This document shows positions 34,607 through 45,314 of a stretch of DNA of 64,000 nucleotides, piece by piece. This DNA comes from Stratiolaelaps scimitus. Its lineage: Eukaryota; Arthropoda; Arachnida; Mesostigmata; Laelapidae. The notes beneath the pieces are model-generated. The model saw only the letters and a list, made by a program, of their open reading frames with translations, did not search any database and was not told the DNA's origin. The stretch is from NCBI GenBank assembly GCA_019614645.1, contig JABWDB010000068.1, positions 496,001 to 560,000 of the forward strand, read 5' to 3'. Position 1 is the stretch's first letter, and each line of letters opens with the position of its first letter. A program made the position numbers and the translations under genes.

Positions 34607-34844
34607 TGTTGGAAATGAAAGACTTGGTAGGTCTTCTACTTCAGTGGTTGTAGAGAGCGGGTAGCACTCAGGCGTTGAGTCAGTTAGTTTCTTGAAGACT
34701 TCACTTTTCGCTTTGTTACTCGGAGTGAAAACACAGGTCTTAACTTGTGTGGTTGATTTACTGAAGCTCGACTTAGCTCAGCTTGGCTCGACATTTATTA
34801 GACAGTATGCAAGGGTATATATACTGAACAACGGTGAGGGTGAG
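34607..34844 (-). repeat. Copia F LTR (5' LTR)
   Basis: About 238 bases matching the left LTR, without the small insertion. It carries GGGTATATATACTG near 34815. The outer edge ends GGTGAG and then diverges, lacking the final CACA, so it is slightly truncated. Confidence 0.85.
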
Positions 34845-35279
34845 TGTTGAAGATCGCAGGTTAAATTTCAGTCAGGGCGACCAGAGGACCGTAGGGTTAA
34901 CTCAAAAGAACACGCACACCTTGTCAGAGTTGACGTAAGAAAACCAGTGTCTTTAATGTAGAAGACGATTGCCTTATACACCATTCTGGACGTTGATTCC
35001 AGAACGTTCGTTGTACGACCCTGGATGGCCTCTCCCAGTTCATCCACCTCAGTACCATTCGTGACTTCCATAGAAGGAAATTCTCAGTGATAGCAACACT
35101 GAGTTCCGGCTTCACAGTATTCCGTCCAGTCATTAAATCTTCTGGTCTGAACGTTTTCTATGATGAAAATAAGCGGTCGTTGACATCACAGTGTTTTTCA
35201 GTACTATACGAGCCTTACAGAGGTGCATAAGTGATACTAGACTGATAGAAGAACACAAATACCTGTATTTTCTACAAAA
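34845..35279. other. No recognised gene
   Basis: Open frames on the minus strand (34868-35133) are short and show no domain. The stretch separates Copia F from a plus-strand Copia scrap. Confidence 0.45.
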
Positions 35280-35447
35280 CACATTCACGTGAAACTTTGC
35301 TTCCTACACAAAAAACACACAACAAGCGAACTGAAATGTATGTATGTACCTATCCAGATCCAAAAGACAGATTTTCTCACAAAACCTCTCAATAAAACAC
35401 TACTTGAACAGCAGAAGAAGCTAATTAACCTTAGAAAATGGAAAAAA
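35280..35447 (+). pseudogene. Copia RNase H C-terminal fragment
   Basis: The plus strand encodes HVKLCFLHKKHTTSELK and then PIQIQKTDFLTKPLNKTLLE, closely matching the RNase H end of element E (48043-48435: CFLHEKYTTGELKFLYVPTQ, KADFLTKPLNKPLFEQQKK). It stops at TAA after LRKWKK. This is a small relic of the element E family in opposite orientation, followed at once by BEL sequence. Confidence 0.75.
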
Positions 35448-37800
35448 TAATCGCTGTGCGACAACGCAGTTCACAGCAGGACAGGCCTAAGCAACAGAAA
35501 TTCTGCAAGCCAAAAGGTGCTCTGGGGAGTGCAGCGCCCGATCAGACAGAGCGGAACAACAACGTTGGCAAGCACTCAACAAGTTCTGCAACGTGTCATC
35601 TCCATTCGAGCCTCATCAGTTCGAGATACTCGTTAGAACGACAAGTCAACATGTAAATGCGCTAGTAGCCTTAGGTACCACAAAGGATACCATTTCTTTC
35701 GCTGCTAAGTAGTACTTCACAGCTTAACGTATAACATAAGGCTAGATTTCATAAAAAATAACAATACGCAAAGAATGAATGGAGCAGCAAATAGTCAACA
35801 GGTAGAAATAGAAGCTGAGATCGATTTACTTATCCGATACCTAGAAAAGCAGATCGAATGGCACAGACGGGCAAACGTCTCCGCAACAACAATATCAGTA
35901 GACAGTCAGATTCAAATACATGCTCAAACAGTCACCATAATTCGTTCGCAACTCCGCTCAGCATAAGAACATACAACGACAACAGATTGCAGAACAACTC
36001 GCTCGAAAACGCACCGTTCCCTTGTCGAAACAAGACAGGAAAGAGCTGATCATTAAAGCCAACGTCAGTCACAAGTGCCTTCACAGGGACCACGAAGCAG
36101 ATCGTTGCAGGGCAACAGTACCTCAGGGTAAATTTCGCTCGGGTCGGCATTATATAATAACGTGCCCAAAGAATAAAGTCACCACCACGGCACACATTTC
36201 ACGACACCGAACAATAAAGGGCAGTAACACTCACCTTCGCAAACAAGAGTCCGTCCTTTCAGCAGGTTATATGCATATGGGCCAAGAACGGCAACGGACG
36301 TCTCCTGGTGCGCGCGCTGTGTGACACAGGCGCACAGCGTACGTACATACGTCGCAAATGGCGTAATCCGAAAACTAGGCACCAGTCGACAGTCGATACA
36401 AATACGGTTGTAACCTGCACTGTAGGCGGAAAAAATTCCAACCGGGAAACATTCACGAGTTAACGCTTCAGAGTCGTTTCAACCACATCATTCCAGTAAG
36501 CATTGCGGCCCTCGCAACAGAAGTGGTCTCGAGTGGCAAACTACCACTGGCGAAAAACATTTGAAGCTCGTTCCGGTCGCAGACCATATCGAAGGAGACA
36601 ACCCTCTAGCCATTGAGCTGTTAATTGGCGCAGACTATCTACTATAGATTTTCATGGAAGACATAACAGAGTACACTATACACTGGCGATCAACACCATA
36701 TTCGGTTGGGTGTATTGTGAACCAGACGAGTCAAAGCAATCAGACGATATCAACATTACATGCGCGTTTCACGTGTCGCAACCGGTTGTAGACGATGAAG
36801 ACACGTCAAATAGCGTCACATCATCAACAACAATATGTCACGTCGCACCTACGGAAACGTCAGTTGCAGATGACATGTCGGTTCTCTGTGAATTTGAAAA
36901 ATTACACTCCTACAAAGAACTCTCGTCCAGCACACTCTTCCAAGTTGACGAGAGGGTAAGAGGGAATTTCAGAGAGGCGATCACACAGGATGAATATGGC
37001 AGGTACACATTAAACTTTCCATTTTATCGAAAAGCTACCAAATCTAGGGGGCAACGCAAAGCTTGCTTACAACAGAGTAAAAACACTGATAATACAAAAC
37101 AAACATAACACTCAGTTCCTCACAGCAATAGACACAGTGATACAAAAATCGTCCGCAGCACACAAAACTAATAAAGGAGGTCTTAGACAACATCTATTTG
37201 GACGACACCTCAGTTTATGCATCAAACACACACGTGTATATACGTATATTGTTGCGATATCATTAACTGTGTAATTTCGTTTCGAATATCGTACATGTAT
37301 ATGTAATGATTTTAGTATCAGTGTGAGCTGGGGTGAAAAAAGTACCCTTTTATTTGATTTTTTTTATTTCTTATTGTTTTTTTATATTTTATCGAGAACT
37401 AAAGCGTATTATATTGCAGTTCCAAATTTTTTTTATTTTTTTTGAAGGAAAGTGTAAGACTAAACGCTAAAAAACCTCCTCAGCAGTGGTTGTTTCCCAT
37501 TAAATAGTGGGCTACCAATATAGCTGATCTCGGTAACTACTTCGAACAAACATCAGCAATCGGACACACAAATTACATGCAACAGCAATTACCGCAAATT
37601 CCTAGGCGTAGGTTAAGCAAAGACCAGACAACCGACAGTTTAAAAACAGTCACAGACAACGCATCCAAAGCATTGCAACACGACAATACATCAAAACGAA
37701 CGCTACTAAAAGCTCTAGCTAGGATATTTGATCCGTTGGTGATGCTATCTCCGATGTGTATTATGGCTAACAAACACTTACAATCACTCTGGAAGGGGTC
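35448..37800 (+). pseudogene. Degenerate BEL/Pao element (gag to RT)
   Basis: Old plus-strand BEL copy with many stops. Traces in order: gag (HVNALVALGTTKDTISFAAK near 35650; EIDLLIRYLEKQIEWHRRA at 35815-35870), gag knuckles (HKCLHRDHEADRC near 36070), protease/RT linker (GWVYCEPDESKQSDD near 36710), FREAITQDEYGRYTLNFPF near 36970, and RT thumb (TLLKALARIFDPLVMLSPMC at 37700-37760). 37150-37560 is AT-rich with T runs and may be an insertion or a decayed RT. It ends near 37800. Confidence 0.75.
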
Positions 37801-37892
37801 CTCTCTAGTTGTCTCATCGGCAGACAGGTCTGAGAATGACCTGATATTCACACCTGTCCGGCTCCCTGTATGTCCATCTATTCAGGCCATGC

Positions 37893-37914
37893 TTTTTTTT
37901 TTTTTTTTTTTTGT
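37893..37914 (-). other. LINE poly(A) tail
   Basis: A run of about 22 T on the plus strand, that is poly(A) at the 3' end of the minus-strand LINE, about 180 bases beyond the ORF2 stop. It supports insertion by target-primed reverse transcription. Confidence 0.75.
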
Positions 37915-38092
37915 TTTGGAACACACTGTAAAATGCATACGCACTGACCCCGAGCTTCACTCAAATGGTTTTCGCCCGAGAGTGTGGCCCATTGCTGGGT
38001 CCACTAAAAGCAGTGATGTCCATCCCCCAGTCATCCCCGGAACACAGCGAGCATTACTTCGGCGGAGGTGGAGGTGAGTCTCCTTCATGCTC

Positions 38093-41000
38093 CTATGAGG
38101 GTTGTACAATGACGGGGGCCGCCCTACGTTGAAGCTCCAGCTCATTTTTCTTCTTGAGAATCCTTTCCACCAGGCTGCAACCCCGGTCCCACACCTGCTC
38201 GTCTTCCAGCATGGCGGCGATGAGGCCATGCACCGTCATAGCATCTGCGAGTACAGGCGATCCTTCCCGAGCGCCAGCGAGGGCTGGGCAGTCGCAGATG
38301 GTGTGTGTTACATCATCTACAACGCCCGTGTCGCACATGACGCACGTGGGATCAGGGACTTTATTTATCTTTTTCAGATACTTTTGGAAGCATCCGTGGC
38401 CCGTCAGCACCTGAGTCAGGTAGTATGTGGTGTCACCGTGTGGTCTGGTGAACCACTTGACCAGATCAGGGATGAGATGACGAGTCCACGCGCCTGGGAC
38501 TGTGTCCGGGAGATTGGTCCATTCCTGTTGCCAGTCGCGCAGCGTCTGGAGTCTGGCTTCGGCTTTTCCCAGTGTGGGGTGCGCTTTGAGTCTGATCTTT
38601 TCGTCGATCAGTCTCGTCCATGGCACTAGCCTCGCGATCGCAATCACGGCCTTCGTCTCAGACGTTTTGTAAGCTCTGGCCACTCTTATGGCAATCTTGC
38701 GTTGGGCTTTCAGGAGTTTGAGCTGGTTCTTCTTGAGCTTCATGGCCCTAAGGCCCCACGTGGGCGCCGCGTACAGCACAGTTGATTCTGCCACTGTCGC
38801 GAGTAGTCGACGCTTGCCTTCTGATGCTCCGCGGGTTCTGGGCAGGATTTTCTCCAGGCTGTTTGCAACCTTTACTGCCTTACTGGTCGCCTTTTCTATG
38901 TGCGGATTGCCGTTAAGGGCCCGGTCAACAGTCACGCCCAGATAGCGGGACAGACTGTTTTACCTGAATCTGCACACCGTTTAGGGACAGGGTGACCTCC
39001 CCTCTGAAACGCTTCCTCCCGATAAGCAAGACCGCCTCGCTCTTTTCGGGTGCTAGTTGAAGGCCGTGGTCCTCCATCCACCGGTTGACCTCCTCTACGG
39101 CTGCTTGGGCCCTTCTGCCGAGTTCGTCCTCTTCGCGAGCTGTCACGAGGATGGCAAGATCATCCGCGTAAGCCAGCGTTTGGACTCCCTCTGCGTTGAC
39201 GAGCTCCAGTACGCCGTTGTACGCCATGTTCCAAAGTGTGGGCCCAAGGATAGATCCCTGGGGTACTCCGGCTGTCATGGGAAACTCAGATTCGCCGTAG
39301 GTAACGGACCGGCCGTTGAGGTAGGAAGCGATGAGCTTCTGCAGATACGGGGAGACCCTCTTCTCTCGCATGACGTCGATGATGACCTGCCAGCTCAGTG
39401 AGTTGAAGGCATTGCGTACGTCGAGGAGTATGACGAGGACAAACTCTCTTGACCATTGATTCTTGTCGCGTTGCCGAGAGGCTTCGTCGAGTACCTTCCC
39501 AATAGCCATTTCCGTCGACCGTCCCTTCCGGAAGCCGTACTGGGCGTCTGAGATTGCCCCGTTGGCTTCAAGCTCCGCCGTTAGCCTCATGTTGATGATC
39601 GTCTCGAGGGCCTTCCCGATTGTGTCTAGGAGACAAATCGGGCGGTATCCTCCAGGATCGGTAGCCGGTTTCCCGGGCTTCCTGATGAGGGCGAAGATGG
39701 CCTTCTTCCATTGTTGCGGGTATAGCCCCTCTCTCCATATTTGGTCCGCCATCCTTTGGAAGAGTTCCGGCTTTTCCTGAAGCAGGACTTTCACTGCTTC
39801 CGCCGGTATTCCATCGGGACCTGGTGCTTTACCTTTCGGAGAGCGACCTACTACAGCCTCTATCTCCTCTCTGGTTGTGCAAGGGATGCCGTCCGATGCT
39901 ACGAGCGGATCAGGGCGAGTGGGGTCTGGCTGGCTTGGAAAGAGCTGTCGCACCGCGCTCTCCACCAATTCCGTCGGGAGCGTGGGTCGTGGCCTCCTGA
40001 GTTTGTCCATGACGATTTTATAGGGTTTACCCCATACGTCATCTTCGACCTCCTCACACAATTCCCTCCACTTGCTTGCCTTGCTCTTCCTGATGGCGTT
40101 CTTGAAAGCTTTCCTCGCCTGATGAAGGACCTTCCAGGTTTCTTCGACTCCTCTTCCGGCCCCTCGTGCGCGAGTGTACGCCCGGCGTTCCCTATTGCAG
40201 GTCCTTCTCAGGTCTGCAATTTCTGTGGTCCACCAGTACTTGGGGGGAGGGTGCCTGCGCGGTACCCTGCGCCGGCTGGCTGTAGCCGCCTCGCACGCCA
40301 CCTTAAGCACTTCCACCACTACGTCCGGTTTTATATCGCTTCCAGCGTCGAGTGCCCTCTGCGCTCCAGCGCTCACCTCGGTACGGAGTTTGTCGAAGTC
40401 CATTTTGTTGGCGCGCCAGGCCACCCGGGGGGTAGTGTGCTCCCGCTGGCCACCTATGGTTGCTTCGTACTCGTACGCGATGTAGGCGTGGTCGCTAGAA
40501 GAGTCCTCGTCCAGAACCCGCCAGTTGCTCAGTCTTCCTGTCACTTCCTCAGTTCCGAACGTGAGGTCGATGAATGTGGCTTGGTTGCACCGCCGGAACG
40601 TAGGCTCGAGGCCATCGTTGAAGAGGGTCATGTCCTGTTGTGCCAGCCATTCCGTCAGGGTTCTTCCTCTTGAGGACGTCTTAGAGCTTCCCCACTCCGT
40701 TGCTGCCGCGTTGAAATCTCCTCCAACCACAATCTTCTTGTTCCGTCTCTCACATCGTCTCATTTCTTCCCCTAGATCGTCGAGGAAGTTAGAGAAAGCT
40801 GTGGCGCCTGAGTTGGGCGAGATATAACAACTGAACACAGTGGGTCCGTTGTCAATCTCCACCCAAACCCAGCCGTCCCCTGATCCTTGGGCTTTCACCG
40901 CGAGGTCGGGGCGGATCCAGAGCGCAGCATTCCCCAGAGTATCGCTGAAACACTGTTGGTCTTGCTTCTGTGAGAGCCGCCCTAGATTTGGCTCGCTCAT

Positions 41001-41108
41001 TAGTATCAGTCCTATCCTCTCTCTCCGGCTCGTCTCGTCCAGCACGTCATGTGCGAAGGGCGACCGATTCAGATTGATCTGTAGGCACTTGATTATAGCT
41101 TGCGTCAT
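38093..41108 (-). CDS. R1-type LINE ORF2: endonuclease-reverse transcriptase (one frameshift)
   Basis: ATG at 41108 (MTQAIIKCLQINLNRS), one base after the ORF1 stop. Residues 1-220 form an AP-endonuclease domain (LQINLNRS, SEPNLG, VVGGDFNAAATEWGS, SSDHAYI). RT follows from about 405: GKAPGPDGIPAEAVKVLL, YRPICLLDTIGKALE, QYGFRKGRSTEMAI, LLDVRNAFNSLSW, GVPQGSILGPTLWN and AYADDLAILV (catalytic YADD). The frame shifts by one base near 38930. The remaining 280 codons (38093-38935) carry the RT thumb and a C-terminal CVMCDTGVVDDVTHTICDC knuckle. Only this break is evident, so the copy is young but probably inactive. The long frames on the opposite strand here are shadows. Confidence 0.92.
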
Positions 41109-41109
41109 C

Positions 41110-42435
41110 CTAGTTGGCAGGTTGAGTTGTCTCCGGACGGGGTTTCATGGTCTTCGAATAGGTCCTGAAGTCCTCTGAAGTCGTCGCTCTGCTTCTTGGA
41201 GTTTGATCGGTACGTCCTTCGTTGCTCCCGCTTTCCGTGTTGCCTGCGCGGGTCTGCTTGTTGCGGGCCCTCAGGTCACTCATGCTTTGCTTGAAGAGGG
41301 GGCACTGCAGAGAGTTTGCTGCGTGGCTACGTTCACCCTGTTTGGGGGGACCGCAGTTGTAGCACGATGGCTCGGCCTCACATCCTTTGGCAGGGTGTCC
41401 TAAACCTCCGCACTTGTGACACCTGATTTTTGTCACCTCCTGCCCTTTGCAGTCTCGCGCGATGTGCCCTATCTTCTGGCATTTGGGGCAACACGGGGGA
41501 GATAGCCATTCACTTATGGGGTATGAGGTCCACCCGATCCTGATGTAGCTCTGGGCTAGAAGTTTTTCAGCCCTTCGCTTATCGAGGACTATGGTGGCCC
41601 CCCATCTGTCCTCGCCGAAGTTCTTAGGCTCCTCCGCGTCCACCTTCACCGATGAGTCGAGTCGCAGGTCCCTCCTAACCGCCTCCACGATATCCTCCCT
41701 CGTTATGCCTAGGTTGCGCCCTCGGATACGAAGTCTCGTACCTTGTGCGGATTCCTTGGCTTCGAGTGAGGTCTGGGCCTTGATTTCGTTCATGAAGGCT
41801 GCCGTGGCACCTCTTTGGTTCTCCTTGAAGAACACCCTGAGGTCTCCGCTCTGGAGAGGCAGGACGTTCCTGACCGAGACCCCCGCTTTAGAGGTATCCA
41901 CCTTCTTTTGCAGCAAGCTTGCCCATTGGATTGGTGTCTTGTCCGCGGTGGTCCTAATAATGATGGAGTCATCTTTCTTTCGGTTGGGTTCTTCGCGCCT
42001 TGTCTCAGCTCCGGGGGCGGCTTTCTTCTTCAAGGAGAGGTCCAGTTCTCCGCTGGCCTTCAGCAGGCAATACTCAACTGCCTTCCTTGCCAGCATGGAG
42101 TCGACACCCTCTGTAACGTGCAGTACTACCTTGTTTCTGCCGTCGTCGGCCTTCCAAGCGCCGTCGAGCTTGCCTGCCATCTTGGCTGTCATTTTTTGGA
42201 TGACATCGACGATGGACTTTACGCCCGCTTCTGCGCCGATTTTCCCCACGATAAGCGATCTTCTGCTCGGGGCTGGCGAGTCTCTGGGCTCTTCCGGTTC
42301 GTCCAGATCTAGAGTTCCCGGGATGATCTCCGCAGAGCCGGTCCTACCGACAGCTATGTTCGCTAGCTGTTTCGCGCCAGAGAAGAGCGGGGTGAGACGT
42401 CTGATGATATCAGCGTCTTTGGCGTTTCAGGCCAT
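41110..42435 (-). CDS. R1-type LINE ORF1: gag-like nucleic-acid-binding protein
   Basis: Ends in a TAG at 41110-41112. The frame is open upstream to 42427, where a TGA follows the likely ATG (42433-42435) by one codon; the original start is therefore probably spoiled by a nonsense change. The C-terminal third has three CCHC-type knuckles (CPKCQKIGHIARDC, CHKCGGLGHPAKGC, CYNCGPPKQGERSHAANSLQC), as in R1/Jockey ORF1 proteins that coat the RNA. The middle region (RIRGRNLGITREDI) is the ORF1 RNA-binding part. The stop of ORF1 and start of ORF2 are one base apart, which suggests stop-restart translation. Confidence 0.88.
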
Positions 42436-42480
42436 GCTGTTCGTCAATTATCAACAGTTGTCCTGTGGTCGACGTGTATG

Positions 42481-43275
42481 CTTGTGAAATGAACATATTC
42501 AGCATCCCCGTGACGGCGAAGCCCATTATTGGATAGCTATCCATTATTCCCCTGAGGTCAGCATCTACGGACCATTCTCCCTTGACCACATCTCAGTGTG
42601 GCCTCTTTGTTCCATATGTGATAGATGATTACAAAAAAAGTTGTCCTGTGTCGCGTCGCAGTCGCCTTTTTTCTTCATCCTTTTTTAATGATATTGTAAG
42701 GATTACAACTGGGTGGCTTTCTCTATAGTGGCGCACTCAGTTGTCTCCCTACGGCGATCTACGAATGAAGAACTTTCGATACCTACGTACTTTAACTCCA
42801 GTACGTAGGTATCGATGATGACTTACGGCACTCGTCGTGCGTAGGTCACATTATTTATTAAGTGCTGCAATGTGGTTACCATACCAATTTATTTAAGTGT
42901 ACATTGCTCCCGGGCATTGCGGCCAGCTCAGTTTAGTTCGAGCTCCCGTTGCCCTGGTAGGTTGTTGGCGTCTAACAGCGCAACGTTGTGTGGCCGTGCG
43001 CTGTTAGTGTAGCCCGCACTTACCTCGCTGTGCCGTGCCAAGCCGCGTCGGCGGCGGTAACGTTCAAGGTAGCAGTGCACGTCTCCACTTGGAGAGTGCG
43101 GTTGGCAAGCCCTCTGGTGGTCGTCGTGTGAACTGCTCATTCATGTGTTTGGTCTCTCCGAGAACGGACAGCTCTGTTGGCGGGAACATCTGTGCAGGTG
43201 TGATGTGCTGTTGTTATGTGTGGATCCGTGTTTTGGAATGGATTCCGTTGTGTGTGTGTTGCTGGATAATGTAAG

Positions 43276-43277
<2 letters not shown>
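42481..43277. other. No firm gene; possible antisense ORF end
   Basis: Flank of the LINE. A palindrome is visible at 42779-42816 (ACCTACGTACT...AGTACGTAGGT). A plus-strand open frame at 43035-43274 (79 codons) ends just before the TA repeat, in the same position relative to an envelope-like tail as the antisense ORFs of elements F and J. It opens with GTG rather than ATG and is weak evidence alone. Confidence 0.4.

Positions 43278-43278
<1 letters not shown>

Positions 43279-43313
<35 letters not shown>
43279..43313. repeat. (TA)n microsatellite
   Basis: About 17 uninterrupted TA units. It sits just beyond the 3' end of an envelope-like tail, as do AT-rich runs in elements E and J. Confidence 0.9.
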
Positions 43314-43316
<3 letters not shown>

Positions 43317-43394
43317 AACTTCGTTTTGATCTATAATCACTGCCTTTCATCGTCTCGTATTTGGTGAGCGGTATCTCATTTTTATGTTCAATTA

Positions 43395-43600
43395 AGCTTT
43401 CTGTTCATTGCATTCTTCGTTTACAGTTTGTTCATTCTGTTCGTCTTGTTCGATGTCGCTAACAGTTTCTTGATACGGGTTATCCGGGTTATTCTGTATA
43501 TGCATGCTGGCATAGTTGTGTTGCAACTGTTTTGTTCGATATATCCGAAAAATTATGTATATTATTATTGAGAGCGCACCTAGCAATGCTTGAACCGTAT
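43395..43600 (-). pseudogene. Membrane segment and tail of a Copia envelope-like protein
   Basis: The minus strand encodes a hydrophobic segment (QALLGALSIIIYIIFRIYR) and a polar tail with NNPDNPYQETVSDIE. The tail closely matches that of element J (NSPDNPYRHTVSEAED, 60620-60670) and resembles that of element G (NGAYQTTTEDIEE). The ectodomain is not directly upstream; integrase C-terminal sequence lies there instead, so the copy is rearranged. Confidence 0.65.
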
Positions 43601-44450
43601 TTGCTACGATCCTTCACTTGTTTTGTTAAGTATGTGCTCGGGTTACTGTTATCTGTTTCTCTTGTGTGGCCATCTTGGCTGTACTTCTTAAGTCATATCG
43701 CGGTGTGTACATACCGTTTCTCGTACTTGATGCACTAGCATTTATGTCTTTGTCTTCATTTATGTCTTCTTCGTGTCGGGTGTTCTTTCAGCGTCGACTT
43801 CTACTTCATTGTCAGTATCGTCTTTATCAGACGGTGTTTCGTTTTCTGGTCCTATTACTCGGTCACTTTGTCTACCTGTATTGGGTTGTAGTTGTTTGCT
43901 TGTTATTGTTGTCTCTAGCATACTACGCTTGCTGAATTTGACGTTCTTTTATCTGATTATTGTTTTGGTGCCGGGTACCCAAATGCGGTATCCCATGCCA
44001 CTGTCGCAGAATCCAACTAGCCTCTTGCGTCTATTTTTCTTTTAGTGACAGAGGTGTTATAGTATAATAGTAGCATTTGCTACCGGAGGAATGAAATTTT
44101 CCTAAATAGGGTTTCTTAGGAAAATAAAAGGGTTTCTAACCAATAAAACCTTTAACCTTTAACCTTTATTTAACATTAATTCGTACGCTGTTTTGTCCTG
44201 ATCATAAGGTGTGGTTATGGATTTTAGAACATCGGTATAAAAATTAATGGCTTCTGCCCATAGATATATCGGTAGCTTTGGATCGATAAGTATTGGTCTA
44301 GCTAGAGTTACTAGCGTTCGATTTGTACTTTCAGCTAAGACGTTTTGTTGGGGCGTATATGGGGTTGAGAATGTTTGATCCGTTTCTATATTGTCGAGCA
44401 TCTTCTTCATATTGTTGTCAAAAACAACAGTTCTCGAAGGCTGGTGGTTC
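43601..44450 (-). pseudogene. Copia integrase C-terminal part and linker
   Basis: 44159-44410 carries the catalytic Glu region (TPYTPQQNVLAESTNRT) and LPIYLWAEAINF. Further down, past stops, comes GYRIWVPGTKTI near 43980, and then an acidic linker (PSDKDDTDNEVEVDAERTPD). RT and RNase H are absent; the next recognisable sequence is the envelope-like tail at 43395-43600. A deletion has joined the two. Confidence 0.72.
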
Positions 44451-44934
44451 GATCTCGTCTCTAGTCGGGTAACTCAGTCGGTTGGTCTTCAAGAAATATC
44501 AGATTCTGGTCTATTATTGCACATACTGTTAGACCTTAACTACGTAGAGACACCGATAGCTTTTCAATTTCAAAAAATGTGTTTTTTAACGAAACTGTAA
44601 TTTATACAAAACGCTTTAGTTCTCGCGGCAAAAAATACTGTAAAATCAATGCAACTCACGTCATAACGACGCAGAACATTTCGACCTTTCACGGCGATAA
44701 TAACACCCCTCGCAATTCAAAGTACAAGCTACCGCAGTTAAAAACTATCCACAATTATTGCCATAAATTTTTTTTTTAGCCCTAACTGCGAATATCTTTA
44801 CTGACAAGAGTGTCGAAATCTCGCGAGGAAGCGAGGTCCAGACCGTCGACAATCGGCAAGCGAGAGCGTGGCGGCTAGATTTTCTAGCGACATAAGGCAT
44901 CACAAAGTCAGTCGGCGTACTGGCCGACCGCTTT
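44451..44934. other. No recognised gene
   Basis: Spacer between an integrase fragment and an envelope-like ectodomain fragment. It contains T and A runs and a short stretch near 44437-44480 with tRNA-like boxes that does not fold as a complete tRNA. Confidence 0.45.
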
Positions 44935-45314
44935 CTTACATGCAATAGAACACTCATGCTTGTTCGTATAGGACGTGCTATTTTCCATATTTTGCATTCG
45001 GTGTCTGTTGCAGGTTTTGGGGTTGTACTTGTTGGATAATAATGTTGTTCATAATCTGGCCATATGTTTTTACCTCTAATTGGTCCTTTATTTGGCCTGA
45101 GACAAACGACATCTGGGGTTGCTCTTTGTTCGCACAGGCCTTCGGATTCCATACAGTAACACGGGAATGTTTCTTCTGTTAGTTCTGAGATAATGCAGCT
45201 TATCTCATTTTGCTGGCACTGTTCGTCGTAGTCTGTATACAGAAAGCGTTTGTCTGTTGTATTGTTAGCAATGCAACGATTCGTTTGTGGGAGATAAACG
45301 GTGCAATGGTGCAC
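44935..45314 (-). pseudogene. Copia envelope-like ectodomain fragment
   Basis: Minus-strand frame with RFLYTDYDEQCQQNEISC, FPCYCMESEGLCEQRA, VVCLRPNKGPIRGKNIWPDY and YYPTSTTPKP, ending ECKIWKIARP where homology stops. It is closest to element J (FPCYCIESPILWEQRA, VCLQPDKDPIGGENIWPDY). The ectodomain and Thr/Pro stalk are present. The leader is unclear (the frame opens at GTG), and the membrane segment is replaced by unrelated sequence. The missing tail may be the piece at 43395-43600, but this is unproven. Confidence 0.72.

Larger units (their letters stand above)
28690..34844 (-). mobile_element. Copia element F with two LTRs and an antisense ORF
   Basis: Minus-strand Copia element: 3' LTR at the left (28690 to about 28979), 5' LTR at the right (34607-34844), and between them gag, protease, integrase, RT and RNase H in several broken frames. 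Between RNase H and the 3' LTR there is no envelope-like module; instead a plus-strand ORF of 90 codons lies at 29518-29790. The flanks show no clear target duplication, and the outer end of the right LTR lacks the terminal GCACA, so that end has been trimmed or recombined. Confidence 0.88.
37889..42480 (-). mobile_element. R1-clade non-LTR retrotransposon (LINE), nearly full length
   Basis: Minus-strand LINE with ORF1 (gag-like, zinc knuckles) and ORF2 (endonuclease-RT-C-terminal knuckle). The 3' end is marked by a T run on the plus strand at 37893-37914, corresponding to an A tail. R1-clade elements are characteristic of arthropods. The 5' limit is not clear; coding homology starts near 42435. 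It is not in an rDNA context, and its left flank is BEL-related DNA, so this lineage does not appear restricted to 28S genes. Confidence 0.85.

Noticed and set aside
41591..42487. Long plus-strand frame opposite LINE ORF1, and similar ones opposite ORF2
   Set aside because: Shadow frames of a GC-rich gene on the minus strand; they carry no motifs.
43035..43274. 79-codon plus-strand frame as a further antisense gene
   Set aside because: No ATG and no conservation to judge by. Kept only as positional support in a finding.
43137..43340. Minus-strand frame with a Tyr-Ile repeat
   Set aside because: It is a translation of the (TA)n microsatellite.
44437..44480. tRNA-like A/B box elements (GGTTCGATCTC, TAACTCAGTCGGTTG)
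   Set aside because: Box order is wrong for a tRNA and no cloverleaf can be drawn; at best a scrambled tRNA-derived fragment.
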